DNA of 38,630 nt from Bacillus spongiae (GTDB lineage Bacteria > Bacillota > Bacilli > Bacillales > Bacillaceae_K): the NCBI RefSeq assembly GCF_037120725.1, contig NZ_JBBAXC010000025.1, positions 1 to 38,630 of the forward strand. The letters are read 5' to 3'. The notes under the pieces were generated by a model. That model was not told the DNA's origin. It searched no databases and worked only from the letters and a program-made list of their open reading frames with translations. A program made the position numbers and the translations under genes. Shown piece after piece: positions 25,144-34,149 of the stretch (position 1 is the stretch's first letter; every line of letters starts with the position of its first letter).

Positions 25144-25937
25144 GTTACACTACTCCTTAAACGAATTGGAATGCGGAAAACCAGTCTGATAAGAATTTCA
25201 AAAACAACTATCCCGATTAATGGCAGTATGGCAAAAACTAATGAAAATGCTGCCATCAATGTATCATTTGCACTTTGAGTAAAAGGGTAAAAAATAATTG
25301 ATAGCGTAATCACATTTCCACCTCCGATAATAGCTGTTAATACATACTGACTTAAACTAATGACAAATGTTAAAAAAACGGCACTTCGTATACTCTGAAT
25401 CATGCTAGGAATTTCGACAGATTTAAACACATGCAATGCATTTCCACCTAACAAATATGCTTCATCAATCATTCTCTGACCGAGTCTTTCATATGCAGAA
25501 GTGAAAATCTTAATAGCATAAGGGACTGTAGGAATGAGATGAACAAGGCTGACCCCAACCCAGTTATCCGCAAGCCCTAACCGAATCATCGAAATATGCA
25601 ACCCCATTGCTGCCGCCAAGGTCGGTAGAAAAAGTGGTAACAATAAGAAGGTTTCAATAACCGACTTTCCTTTAAAAGAATAAAAAGCGAGCGCTCTTCC
25701 TGCTGAAATCCCAATCACAAGATTTAGAGTTGTCACAAGAGAGGCTATACATAATGAAATCAACATGGCATGGAGAATAGTTGAGTCATTTATCAACACT
25801 TTCCATCCGCTAAGGTGAAAGGATAATGGTGATGAATTCCCCCATTTAAAGGCGGATGTGACACTTTTTAGAACTAAAGCAACAAGCGGAATAAGGCAAA
25901 AAAAGCTGACAATCGAAACAAATAATATTTTTCTCAT
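25140..25937 (-). CDS. ABC importer permease (second subunit)
   Basis: 265 residues, six predicted helices. The cytoplasmic EAA-type loop that docks the ATPase is visible at about residues 157-185 (ERLGQRMIDEAYLLGGNALH, then VEIPSMIQSI). It pairs with the other permease to form the channel. In E. coli YnjC, as I recall, both halves are one fused protein; here they are two genes separated by 6 bp. The ribosome site GGTGA is moderate. Confidence 0.92.
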   Translation of the reverse strand: MRKILFVSIVSFFCLIPLVALVLKSVTSAFKWGNSSPLSFHLSGWKVLINDSTILHAMLISLCIASLVTTLNLVIGISAGRALAFYSFKGKSVIETFLLLPLFLPTLAAAMGLHISMIRLGLADNWVGVSLVHLIPTVPYAIKIFTSAYERLGQRMIDEAYLLGGNALHVFKSVEIPSMIQSIRSAVFLTFVISLSQYVLTAIIGGGNVITLSIIFYPFTQSANDTLMAAFSLVFAILPLIGIVVFEILIRLVFRIPIRLRSSVT

Positions 25938-25943
25938 GTTAAT

Positions 25944-26804
25944 TCACCGTCTTTTCCCATGGGCAACGAGCCAGCGTTTTCGTTGAATAATACGAATTAA
26001 GATAAAAGCAATTAATCCTGTCATTACTGTCAATAATGTTAAGGTCGCAAAAGCAAGGGGACGATCATTCCACTGACCGCTATAAAACCAATCATACGCT
26101 AGCACTGACACCATCTTTGGATACGTCACACCTAAGAGAAACGGTACCTCAAATGCTGTTAGTATAAAGGAGAATAGAATAAGTCCAATTTCTAATAGTA
26201 CAGGCTGCACCCAAGGCCATTCCGCCATCCGGAACATTTCAATTTTCCCGCCCCCTAATAGTTGCACTTCCTCGCGATACTGTGGATTAAGCATGCCATA
26301 TACAGGGAGAAGCATTAATACTACAAAAGGTACTTCTTTCCAAATGTAAGTCAAAATAATCCCAATTCCTCTACTCTCATGAACAAGAATAGGAAATTGA
26401 CTTCGTTCATCAATCCAGCCTAATAAGAAGGCACCATGTGACAGCAAGCCACTTTGACTAAAAAACAAGATAATTAAATACCCTCCTACAAAATGAGGGA
26501 ACAGCATCGGAAGCCACATCAACAACTTCCCCCACGTTTGAAAGAGATAAGGAGCAAAGCTCCTAGTAATAAGAAGGCCGATTATAATAGATACTAAAGT
26601 CGAAATCAGTGTAATGGTTACACTATAGACAAGTGATTCGATAAACTCATTACTAGCAAGGATCACTTGATAATACTCAAACGTAATCCCTTGTTTTCCA
26701 TGAACACTGCGATAAAATGCCTGCCAAAAACCATACCCTGCAATAAAGAATAAAAATATAAAAGCTGGGAGCAGTAAACGATTACTGCCTTTCCACCACT
26801 TCAT
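25944..26804 (-). CDS. ABC importer permease (first subunit)
   Basis: 286 residues, six to seven helices. The EAA loop is visible at about 180-205 (MLNPQYREEVQLLGGGKIEM, then AEWPWVQPVLL). The ATG at 26802-26804 has GGAGAA 8 nt upstream, inside the lipoprotein gene, with which it overlaps by 23 bp. The preceding TTG gives one more residue and is less likely. It is part of the binding-protein-dependent importer with the genes on either side. Confidence 0.92.
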   Translation of the reverse strand: MKWWKGSNRLLLPAFIFLFFIAGYGFWQAFYRSVHGKQGITFEYYQVILASNEFIESLVYSVTITLISTLVSIIIGLLITRSFAPYLFQTWGKLLMWLPMLFPHFVGGYLIILFFSQSGLLSHGAFLLGWIDERSQFPILVHESRGIGIILTYIWKEVPFVVLMLLPVYGMLNPQYREEVQLLGGGKIEMFRMAEWPWVQPVLLEIGLILFSFILTAFEVPFLLGVTYPKMVSVLAYDWFYSGQWNDRPLAFATLTLLTVMTGLIAFILIRIIQRKRWLVAHGKRR

Positions 26805-28011
26805 CAAACCACTTCTCCTTTATCCACTCGACATAACCTGCGTCAATTTCTGGAACGAAGCTTTCGTCGAGTACCTCTTTCGTAAGCACTGAATTTCCAC
26901 GGTTTACCTCTTCAAATGCTGTTTGATTATCCGACTGTAATTTATCTAGTGCGATAGGGGTGCTTTCTCCCCAATACTGTTCGCTAAGCTTTGTTAATTG
27001 TGCTTCTGGTGATAACAGGAAGTTTATCGCAACCATCGCACCTGCCTTATTTGGGCTATTAAATGGAATGGCTAAAAAATGCGTATTACCGATGGAACCT
27101 ACATCCTCGAGTACAAAGGATTTCGTAGTCTCTGGAAAGACCTTATCCGCTATTAGCCGTTCTGCTCGCGCTTCATTATAGCCCATCGTCATCCACACCT
27201 CACCTTGACTATATAAGCGGTCAAGCTCTGTTAGAGAATTAGGGTACGTTTCTCCTTGTCTCCATAAATGAGGAGTAAGATCCTTTAATGTTGACCACAT
27301 AGTTTGGCTCTTTTCATCTGCTAATTCCGCTGAATATCCGTTTTCTAATAATTCCTGATATCCCCCTGCTGACGCATAGAGAACATGTCGTAAGAAAGCA
27401 TTCCCGGTAAAATCATTTGCATCTGGATACGTAAATTTCCCTGGGTGATCTTTTATCCATTCGGTTAACTCTTGAAATGTTGAGGGTGGTTTTGATACAA
27501 GAGCGCTATCGTATAAAAATACGTACTGTACTTTCCCCCATGGTGCCTCAAACCCTTCTGTTTTTGTTCCGAAATCATACTGAAAGGCCGAGCTGTCGAC
27601 ATCATAATAATCCGTGAAATTCGGTAGCTTCTCTACAAATGGACCAGCCAATAGATCATTTACTTTTGCATTTTTAAAATTTTCACCATTCACCCAAATA
27701 AGATCTATCGTTCCTTTTTCTTTTCCAGCTTCTTTTTCAGTTGAGAGCTTTTGAAGAATTTCGGGTGTATCCATTGGTATACGTTCAAACTCAATTTGGT
27801 AGTTCTCTTTAAGAAGAGGCGCGACATATTCATCCATATATCGGTTTATTCCTTCATCACCGCCCCACATAAACATACGAACCTTTGTTTCTTTTCCAGC
27901 ACTTTCAATTTCATCCCAAGTTTGATTCGATATATTACTCTCAATACTCTCTGACGAGCACGCAGCTAACAAAAAAATAAAGACTACGCTCCAAAGCCAA
28001 TTTTTTTTCAT
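26782..28011 (-). CDS. ABC importer substrate-binding lipoprotein (YnjB-like)
   Basis: 409 residues. The signal peptide has lipobox LAAC (Cys18), so it is lipid-anchored outside. The mature protein has the two-lobe type II binding fold seen in PotD/ThiB/iron-binding relatives: VRMFMWGGDEGINRYMDEYV (about 44-63), DLIWVNGENFKNAK (about 104-117) and GYNEARAERLIAD. It most resembles the E. coli YnjB group as I remember it; the ligand is unknown. It is the first gene of the seven-gene operon; GAGGAAG precedes the ATG. Confidence 0.9.
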   Translation of the reverse strand: MKKNWLWSVVFIFLLAACSSESIESNISNQTWDEIESAGKETKVRMFMWGGDEGINRYMDEYVAPLLKENYQIEFERIPMDTPEILQKLSTEKEAGKEKGTIDLIWVNGENFKNAKVNDLLAGPFVEKLPNFTDYYDVDSSAFQYDFGTKTEGFEAPWGKVQYVFLYDSALVSKPPSTFQELTEWIKDHPGKFTYPDANDFTGNAFLRHVLYASAGGYQELLENGYSAELADEKSQTMWSTLKDLTPHLWRQGETYPNSLTELDRLYSQGEVWMTMGYNEARAERLIADKVFPETTKSFVLEDVGSIGNTHFLAIPFNSPNKAGAMVAINFLLSPEAQLTKLSEQYWGESTPIALDKLQSDNQTAFEEVNRGNSVLTKEVLDESFVPEIDAGYVEWIKEKWFDEVVERQ

Positions 28012-28207
28012 TTAACAACTTCCTCTCATGTTTATACTCATACTTTACATAATCTTTCTAACCTTCTTCTGTCGTCTAGCTTACATTTCTTTTACTTAAA
28101 TCTTAAATCTTTCTTAATCACAGGAAGAATAATCTATCAACAAGCAATTGTGGATTATGAAGGGAAGATGAATTTTTTCAAATAAGTCCTTCTTCTTCGA
28201 TTATTTA

Positions 28208-28235
28208 AAACCCCTCTAATAAAATAGAGGGGTTT
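28208..28235 (-). terminator. Terminator after the 28250-29029 gene
   Basis: AAACCCCTCTA pairs with TAGAGGGGTTT (11 bp, 6-nt loop), then TTTTAAAT on the minus strand. It separates the hypothetical gene from the ABC operon. Confidence 0.85.
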
Positions 28236-28249
28236 CCATCACCTATCAT

Positions 28250-29029
28250 TTAACTAAAGTACAACTGCCATTCTTTTTCACGACGATCGTACATTAGCAT
28301 TCCGGAGGCATTTCGCCTTGATTTTTCTCCAAAATCTTCTTTCATTTCATTTAAATCTTGATAGTCTCCCATAATCCAAAAGGGGACCTGTACTTTCCCT
28401 CTACTGATTACCGATTTCACAAGGGAAAAGGCTACTCCTTCATTCAGTTTTTCCTCTAAATGCTTAAGAATTTCAGTGGGAATCGGAGCAACCTTCATCG
28501 TTTTTTTGGAAAATAACTTCTTTTCTTTTTTATGCATAACCAATTTATTCACAATCACAGTAGACAGCATGGAATAAAATTGATTAAAATCACGATAATA
28601 CGTTTGTGTCGTTAACCCTTCATTATAAGAAAGGTACGCAAAGTGGTTGTTAAGCCGATTAAATAGTGGGGAATACAGCGGTTTTTTCATATGGGCAAAA
28701 TATAATAATTGTCCAATCTCCTCACCAGTTAGCTCGTCTAACCCTGCTAGATCTCCAAAGTCGACCCAAGAAAAATCACTATTTTCTTTTATATCCGTGA
28801 CTAAAGATGCTAAGTCTTCTTTTTGAACATAATCAAAACGGGTTGGAAAATGAAACGAGGGAAAATCTACAGGATGTTGGAGCAATAAAAGATGTTGTAA
28901 CTCCTCGGAAAAAACAGTAGCAAACTCTTGAAAGCTAATTCCACATGACAGGGCATAGTTTTCTGCTGATTTTGTATGTATGTAAAGAAAGTCTGAAATC
29001 ACTTCGTTCACTTTCACCTCTTCTTCCAC
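28250..29029 (-). CDS. Conserved-looking protein of unknown function
   Basis: 259 residues, soluble, acidic N-terminal half, no signal peptide. I do not recognise a domain with confidence. Striking stretches are FLYIHTKSAENYALSCGISF (near 14-33), DFGDLAGLDELTGEEIGQLL (about 90-109), NNHFAYLSYNEGLTTQTYY and the C-terminal ASGMLMYDRREKEWQLYF. I have an uncertain memory of similar Bacillus proteins that databases label misleadingly as oxalate/formate transporters; nothing here looks like a transporter. The start is uncertain: GTG at 29029 is used, and another GTG four codons in has AAAGGTGG upstream. Single-gene unit with its own terminator. Confidence 0.75.
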   Translation of the reverse strand: MEEEVKVNEVISDFLYIHTKSAENYALSCGISFQEFATVFSEELQHLLLLQHPVDFPSFHFPTRFDYVQKEDLASLVTDIKENSDFSWVDFGDLAGLDELTGEEIGQLLYFAHMKKPLYSPLFNRLNNHFAYLSYNEGLTTQTYYRDFNQFYSMLSTVIVNKLVMHKKEKKLFSKKTMKVAPIPTEILKHLEEKLNEGVAFSLVKSVISRGKVQVPFWIMGDYQDLNEMKEDFGEKSRRNASGMLMYDRREKEWQLYFS

Positions 29030-29287
29030 CTTTCGTCCATTCTATTCTATCAAATTCTCCCAAAATCACCTAAACAAATCGTGAATAATATAAGAGAACG
29101 AAATACGCCTACAGAAAGTTTATCATCACCTCTATAGACTCGCACATTATATGCCTTTTAATGCAATTCCTGATATTTCATTTGACTGTTATCTATAGGA
29201 ATAAGGGGCGTATGGAAAGCAAACAATAATGAAAATAAAGTACTGATATAAAAGGGTTCATAAAAATAGAGGAAAGTATTTTTTTAT

Positions 29288-29325
29288 AGGAGGTGTTGGT
29301 TCTACTTAGGTAGAACTGCTCATTG
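29288..29325 (+). promoter_or_regulatory. Shine-Dalgarno, hairpin and TTG start of the CNNM/CBS gene
   Basis: A near-ideal AGGAGGTG (29288-29295) is followed by a perfect 7-bp inverted repeat, GTTCTAC-TTAG-GTAGAAC (29299-29316), then TGCTCA and the TTG start (29323-29325). The linear spacer is 27 nt, but 9 nt once the hairpin is folded out. A TTG right after the SD (29296) meets an in-frame TAG at 29311-29313, inside the hairpin. Confidence 0.6.
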
Positions 29326-30618
29326 ATCTGGATAAACTTATTTCTCGTCGTATTACTCATTGCCTTAACTGCCTTCTTTGTGGCTTCTGAATTCGCTATT
29401 GTAAAAGTTCGTTCATCTAAAATTGATCAGTTAATTGATCAAGGTAGTAAACAGGCTATATCAGCCAAAAAAGTCATATCTAATCTTGATGGATATCTCT
29501 CTGCTTCACAACTTGGGATTACCATTACCGCCCTTGGTCTAGGGTGGCTAGGGGAACCCACTGTTGAAGATATCCTTGTCCCTGTATTCGAGCACTTTGA
29601 GATTAATCCTTCTATGGCGGAGGCTTTCTCTTTTATCATTGCGTTTAGTTTAATTACGTTTTTGCATGTTGTCATCGGTGAATTAGCACCAAAGACAATT
29701 GCCATTCAAAAAGCAGAAGCGGTTTCCTTAGCATTATCAAAACCACTTATCGTTTTTTATAAGATAATGTACCCTTTTATATGGGCTTTAAATGGTTCTG
29801 CCCGCTTTATTACAAGTCTATTGGGCTTTAATCTTGCCTCTGAGCACGAAATGGCGCATTCAGAAGAAGAGTTAAGAATCATTCTTTCCGAGAGCTATAA
29901 ATCAGGGGAAATTAATTCATCAGAATATAAATATGTTAATAGGATTTTTGAATTTGACAACCGTGTGGCAAAAGAAATTATGGTTCCTCGAACAGAAATG
30001 GTCAGCTTTGAAAAGGACACGATTGTTGCGAACATTTTAAAAACAGCCAGTATTGAAAAGTTCACACGCTACCCAATTTCTGAAGGAGGAAAAGACCATA
30101 TTATTGGCGTCATTAATATTAAAGAAGTATTAACCGACAGCATACAGCAGCAGGGAGAGAAGCCACATTTATTGTCCCATTATATTAAACCCATTATCAC
30201 AGTCATTGAGACTATTCCCATTCATGACCTGCTACTTAAAATGCAAAAAGAAAGAATGCATATGGCCATTTTAATGGACGAATATGGTGGAACTGCCGGT
30301 TTAGTTACAGTGGAGGATATTCTTGAAGAAATTGTAGGCGAAATTCGGGATGAGTTCGATGCTGATGAAATTCCCCTTATTCAAAAGAAAGGGAATCAAC
30401 ATTACGTTCTCGATGCTAAGCTGTTAATTTCAGAAGTCAATGAATTATTACACTTAGACTTACTAGCTGAGGACGTTGATACCATCGGTGGCTGGATGCT
30501 TACCCAGAAATACGACTTGCAACCTAGTGACGTTATTAAAGAGGATGGCTATGAGTTTCAAGCGTTGGAAATGGAAGGACATCATATTTCTTACGTAGAG
30601 GTCAAAAGAGCAAAATAA
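29323..30618 (+). CDS. CNNM/CorC-type membrane protein (DUF21 + CBS pair)
   Basis: 431 residues. The N-terminal DUF21/CNNM membrane domain (about 1-190, three to four helices, with [20 protein letters not shown]), two CBS domains (about 205-330, [15 protein letters not shown] and [20 protein letters not shown]) and a C-terminal CorC_HlyC domain (about 345-430). The family is often called hemolysin-like; family members are involved in magnesium export (B. subtilis YhfQ-like MpfA/YhdP is the best known). The start is unusual: TTG without its own close ribosome site (see the entry at 29288). Homologues begin at about this position. Confidence 0.9.
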   Translation: MIWINLFLVVLLIALTAFFVASEFAIVKVRSSKIDQLIDQGSKQAISAKKVISNLDGYLSASQLGITITALGLGWLGEPTVEDILVPVFEHFEINPSMAEAFSFIIAFSLITFLHVVIGELAPKTIAIQKAEAVSLALSKPLIVFYKIMYPFIWALNGSARFITSLLGFNLASEHEMAHSEEELRIILSESYKSGEINSSEYKYVNRIFEFDNRVAKEIMVPRTEMVSFEKDTIVANILKTASIEKFTRYPISEGGKDHIIGVINIKEVLTDSIQQQGEKPHLLSHYIKPIITVIETIPIHDLLLKMQKERMHMAILMDEYGGTAGLVTVEDILEEIVGEIRDEFDADEIPLIQKKGNQHYVLDAKLLISEVNELLHLDLLAEDVDTIGGWMLTQKYDLQPSDVIKEDGYEFQALEMEGHHISYVEVKRAK

Positions 30619-30756
30619 GCTTTCTTCCACAAAAAAAAGGAGGGCTTTCACTTTTCTTCCAAATATCTTCATTGTTTCACAGTTCTTTCTTTGTTAGATT
30701 ATATAGATACAGTGCTTTTTGACTGCATAGAAATATATATAGAACAGGTGATATAG

Positions 30757-31938
30757 ATGGAAGACAATCGCCATCGTTTTTCTGATAAATTTGACTGGGG
30801 ATTACTGCTCATCATCCTCTTATTTTTTGCTGCTAGTGCAATGAGCATTTCAAGCGCCCAAACAACCGATCAATATGCTGTTAATTTTGTACTACGTCAA
30901 GGCTTTTGGTATGTAGTCGGCTTTGGAATTATAGGTGCCGCACTTTTTTTTGATCCCGATCAATATAAACGACTTGCTTGGTATTTATACGGTATCGGTA
31001 TTTTTTTACTCTTGTTATTAATTGTTGCTCCTGAAAGCATTGCTCCTGTCAAAAATGGAGCAAAAAGCTGGTTTCAAATCCCAGCAATTGGAACGATCCA
31101 ACCTTCAGAGTTTATGAAAATTTTTTTAATCGTCGCACTAGCCCGGCTCATCTCAAACCATCACATAGTATATGATAACAAAACACTAAAATCAGATATG
31201 TTATTACTCGTGAAGATTTGTATTACCTCGCTTGTGCCGCTTGCTTTAATTATGCTTCAGCCTGATTTAGGAACATCCTTAGTATTAATAGCCATCGTTA
31301 CCGGCATTATTTTCGTTTCAGGCATCTCATGGAAAATTATTGTCCCCATCTTCAGTTTTTTAAGTGTTGTTGGAGGTAGTATTTTGTCTCTCGCCATTTG
31401 GAAACCAGAAATATTAGAGAAGTATTTCGGTGTTCAATCCTACCAATTTGGTCGAATCTACTCTTGGCTTGACCCTTATAGTTATCAGGACCGAGAAGGG
31501 TTTCACCTTGTCAAATCGTTAAATGCGATAGGTTCAGGACAAATTTCTGGAAAAGGCTATCAAGACCGGGAAGTTTACATCCCAGAAAGCCACACGGATT
31601 TTATATTTAGTATCATTGGCGAAGAATATGGGTTTATTGGTGCAAGCCTCGTAATTAGTTTATTTTTCTTGCTTATTTATCATTTAACAAAAGTAGCCTT
31701 AGAAACGAAACAACCATTCAACGTCTACATTATTGCTGGTATTATTAGCATGATCACATTTCACGTATTTCAAAATATCGGAATGACGGTTCAAATTTTG
31801 CCTATTACAGGAATCCCTCTCCCATATATTTCTTACGGAGGAAGCTCATTAATGGGAAATATGCTTGCACTCGGTCTAGTCTTTAGTATGAAATACTATC
31901 ACCGAACCTATATGTTCTCGTCAGAAAATGATGAATAA
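30757..31938 (+). CDS. rodA: RodA, SEDS peptidoglycan glycosyltransferase
   Basis: 393 residues, exactly the length I recall for B. subtilis RodA, ten predicted helices. RodA polymerises lipid II in the elongation (rod) complex with class B PBPs. The catalytic Asp is in MLQPDLGTSLV (about 169-179). Conserved IQPSEFMKI (about 121-129), the loop ending ESHTDFIFSIIGEEYGFIGA and the C-terminal GIPLPYISYGGSSLM support RodA over FtsW. AGGTGATATAG precedes the ATG. In B. subtilis rodA is elsewhere, so its position between a CBS protein and argS is not informative. Confidence 0.94.
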   Translation: MEDNRHRFSDKFDWGLLLIILLFFAASAMSISSAQTTDQYAVNFVLRQGFWYVVGFGIIGAALFFDPDQYKRLAWYLYGIGIFLLLLLIVAPESIAPVKNGAKSWFQIPAIGTIQPSEFMKIFLIVALARLISNHHIVYDNKTLKSDMLLLVKICITSLVPLALIMLQPDLGTSLVLIAIVTGIIFVSGISWKIIVPIFSFLSVVGGSILSLAIWKPEILEKYFGVQSYQFGRIYSWLDPYSYQDREGFHLVKSLNAIGSGQISGKGYQDREVYIPESHTDFIFSIIGEEYGFIGASLVISLFFLLIYHLTKVALETKQPFNVYIIAGIISMITFHVFQNIGMTVQILPITGIPLPYISYGGSSLMGNMLALGLVFSMKYYHRTYMFSSENDE

Positions 31939-31947
31939 AATACGTTG

Positions 31948-31978
31948 AAACACTTCAAGGTCCTATCTTGGAGTGTTT
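31948..31978 (+). terminator. Terminator of rodA
   Basis: AAACACT-T-CAAG pairs with CTTG-G-AGTGTTT around a 7-nt loop, followed by TTTTGG; 9 bp past the rodA stop. Confidence 0.75.
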
Positions 31979-32062
31979 TGGTATATCATTCATAAGGATA
32001 TTCATAGACCTAACACATAAATAGAATGGCTGAGAGATTATTTCTATGACATAAAAATACGC

Positions 32063-32090
32063 TTGCAACTATTTCCTAATTGTGTATAAT
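32063..32090 (+). promoter_or_regulatory. Sigma-A promoter of the T-box/argS transcript
   Basis: TTGCAA (32063-32068) and a perfect TATAAT (32085-32090) are 16 bp apart. Start is expected near 32097, a few bases before T-box stem I. Confidence 0.8.
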
Positions 32091-32107
32091 AATCATAATA
32101 TTATAAA

Positions 32108-32330
32108 GTCCGTGAAGGAGAGAGTAGCTTTAAGGATAACCTAAAGCGAGTCAGGGGTGGTGGAAGCCTGATGGAACCTTTAAAGTGAAGCGCACTCCAG
32201 AGACATCATTCTGAAAATAGTAAGAGTGATCGGTTCTACCGTTATCGTTTTGAAGTGCCCACGGTAAGTGGGAACAAGAGTGGTACCGCGACGAAAGCTC
32301 GCCTCTTATTTTAGAGGCGGGCTTTTTATT
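32108..32330 (+). promoter_or_regulatory. T-box riboswitch, specifier CGC (Arg), upstream of argS
   Basis: Stem I runs about 32108-32205 with the GGGTGGTGGAAGCC-type distal region. The specifier CGC (32191-32193) is directly followed by ACTCC, the usual 3' context. The T-box core AGAGTGGTACCGCG (32277-32290; usual form AGGGTGGNACCGCG) is followed by the terminator AAGCTCGCCTCT/AGAGGCGGGCTT (32295-32322) and a T-run. Uncharged tRNA-Arg would pair with CGC and TGGTACC to favour antitermination; tRNA-Arg(ACG) at 386-462 can read CGC through inosine. Confidence 0.93.
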
Positions 32331-32347
32331 ATTAGGAGGGATTCATA

Positions 32348-34033
32348 ATGGATTTTAAAAAAATAATAAGTGAAAGTGTTCAACCTCATATTCCAAGAGC
32401 TGTTTCCGAACAAGAAATTACCTCACTAATTGAAACACCAAAGTATGCTCATCATGGTGACTTTTCATTTCCTTGTTTTCAATTGGCCGCCCACTTGAAA
32501 TCATCACCTGTCACGATTGCTGAATCGTTAGCAAAAGCCATTCGATCTCCTTATTTTAAGAAAGTGGAGAACATCGGACCTTACGTCAATTTTTTCTTTA
32601 ATCCAGCTACTCTTAGCACAGATATCCTTTTGAATATTTTATCGAAGGGGTCGAACTATGGCTCTTCTACCATTGGAAAAGGGGAAACCATTGTACTCGA
32701 TATGTCTTCTCCTAATATTGCCAAACCCTTCTCAATGGGCCATCTACGCTCAACTGTCATTGGAAATTCCTTAAGTCTACTTGCAGAAAAATGTGGTTAT
32801 CAAACTGTGAAAAATAACTATATTGGTGACTGGGGCACGCAATTTGGGAAATTAGTCGTTGCTTATAAAAAATGGGGGGACCGCAATACGGTAAAGAAGA
32901 AACCAATCGATGAGTTATTCTCTCTTTACACTAAATTTCATGTTGAAGCTTCTCAATTTCCAGAATTAGAAGACGAAGCAAGGGAGGTATTTAAGAGTTT
33001 AGAAGATGGAAATCAAGAGTATCTTCAACTATGGGGATGGTTTCGTAAGGAGTCTCTACAAGCCTTCCAACAACTATATACTAGACTTGGCATATCCTTC
33101 GACTCTTATCGAGGGGAATCCTATTACAACGATAAAATGGATGAAGTCATCACAATGCTAGAGGAAGAGAACATCCTTGTTAAATCCGACGGTGCCATGG
33201 TGGTTAAACTTACAGAAGAAGCACTCCCACCATGCTTAATCCAAAAGAGAGATGGTGCGACACTTTATGCAACACGTGACCTTGCGGCAGCTCTTGACCG
33301 CTTTCGATCTTACTCGTTTTCACAAGCACTTTACGTCGTTGGACAAGAACAACGTATCCACTTTCAGCAAGTCTTTGCCGTCTTAAGCAAGCTCGGATTT
33401 ACTTGGGCAAGTAACATGCACCATATCCCTTTTGGTCTTTATTTAAAGAATGGCAAAAAAATGTCTACAAGAAAAGGACATGTTATTTTACTAGAAGATA
33501 TGCTAAATGAAGCGGTAAAGCTTGCTCATAAAAATATGATTGAAAAAAACCCAGACCTACCGAATGCAAATGAGATTGCTGAACAGGTTGGGGTTGGAGC
33601 GTTAATTTATCACGACTTAAAAAATGAACGAACAAACTCGGTCGAGTTTTCAATGGAAGATATGCTGACTTTCGAAGGAGATACCGGCCCCTATTTACAA
33701 TATACATTTGCAAGAGCAAGCTCTTTACAAAGAAAAGGGGAAACAGGAACAGAAACGATATTAGCGCTAGATGATGATGAAAGTTGGGGTTTAGTAAAGA
33801 AATTACATGCGTTTCCAGAGATAATACACCAATCACAAGCCTCTCAATCTCCTCATTATTTAGCTAAATACTTATTTGAAACCGCTCAATCCTTTAATAA
33901 ATATTATGGGAAAGTACGGATCCTTGAACAGGATGCTCAGCTTACGTATCGCTTGACCCTCGTATCAGCGTTTACTACCGTTCTAGCCGAAGGGTTGAGA
34001 CTGCTCGGGATTAAAGCACCTGAAAATATGTAG
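32348..34033 (+). CDS. argS: Arginyl-tRNA synthetase, IAKPF-HIGH type
   Basis: 561 residues. Class I synthetase charging tRNA-Arg with arginine. The N-terminal Arg-tRNA domain (about 1-95), HIGH motif variant within SPNIAKPFSMGHLRST (MGHL, about 132-135), DWGTQFGKLV, and KMSTRKG in place of KMSKS (about 377-383), then the DALR anticodon domain (about 440-561, ending KAPENM). B. subtilis ArgS instead has NPTGDLHLGHARGA and KMSKR. This is therefore the other ArgRS subfamily, known from eukaryotes and some bacteria, and often a second copy in Bacilli. RBS TTAGGAGGG. Controlled by the adjacent T-box. Confidence 0.95.
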   Translation: MDFKKIISESVQPHIPRAVSEQEITSLIETPKYAHHGDFSFPCFQLAAHLKSSPVTIAESLAKAIRSPYFKKVENIGPYVNFFFNPATLSTDILLNILSKGSNYGSSTIGKGETIVLDMSSPNIAKPFSMGHLRSTVIGNSLSLLAEKCGYQTVKNNYIGDWGTQFGKLVVAYKKWGDRNTVKKKPIDELFSLYTKFHVEASQFPELEDEAREVFKSLEDGNQEYLQLWGWFRKESLQAFQQLYTRLGISFDSYRGESYYNDKMDEVITMLEEENILVKSDGAMVVKLTEEALPPCLIQKRDGATLYATRDLAAALDRFRSYSFSQALYVVGQEQRIHFQQVFAVLSKLGFTWASNMHHIPFGLYLKNGKKMSTRKGHVILLEDMLNEAVKLAHKNMIEKNPDLPNANEIAEQVGVGALIYHDLKNERTNSVEFSMEDMLTFEGDTGPYLQYTFARASSLQRKGETGTETILALDDDESWGLVKKLHAFPEIIHQSQASQSPHYLAKYLFETAQSFNKYYGKVRILEQDAQLTYRLTLVSAFTTVLAEGLRLLGIKAPENM

Positions 34034-34149
34034 ACTACAGCATTCGACCTATTTCCTGAGAAATAGTAGCGTGACATCAAAATATGACGTTTACTGCTAT
34101 TAATGGTATACTTTTAATTACTTGAATTCGGAAAAAGGAGTCTTAAACA

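Noticed and set aside
29296-29313. TTG next to the strong SD as the real start of the CNNM/CBS gene
   Set aside because: It meets an in-frame TAG after five codons; it would need read-through or a sequencing error, although it may be a leader peptide.
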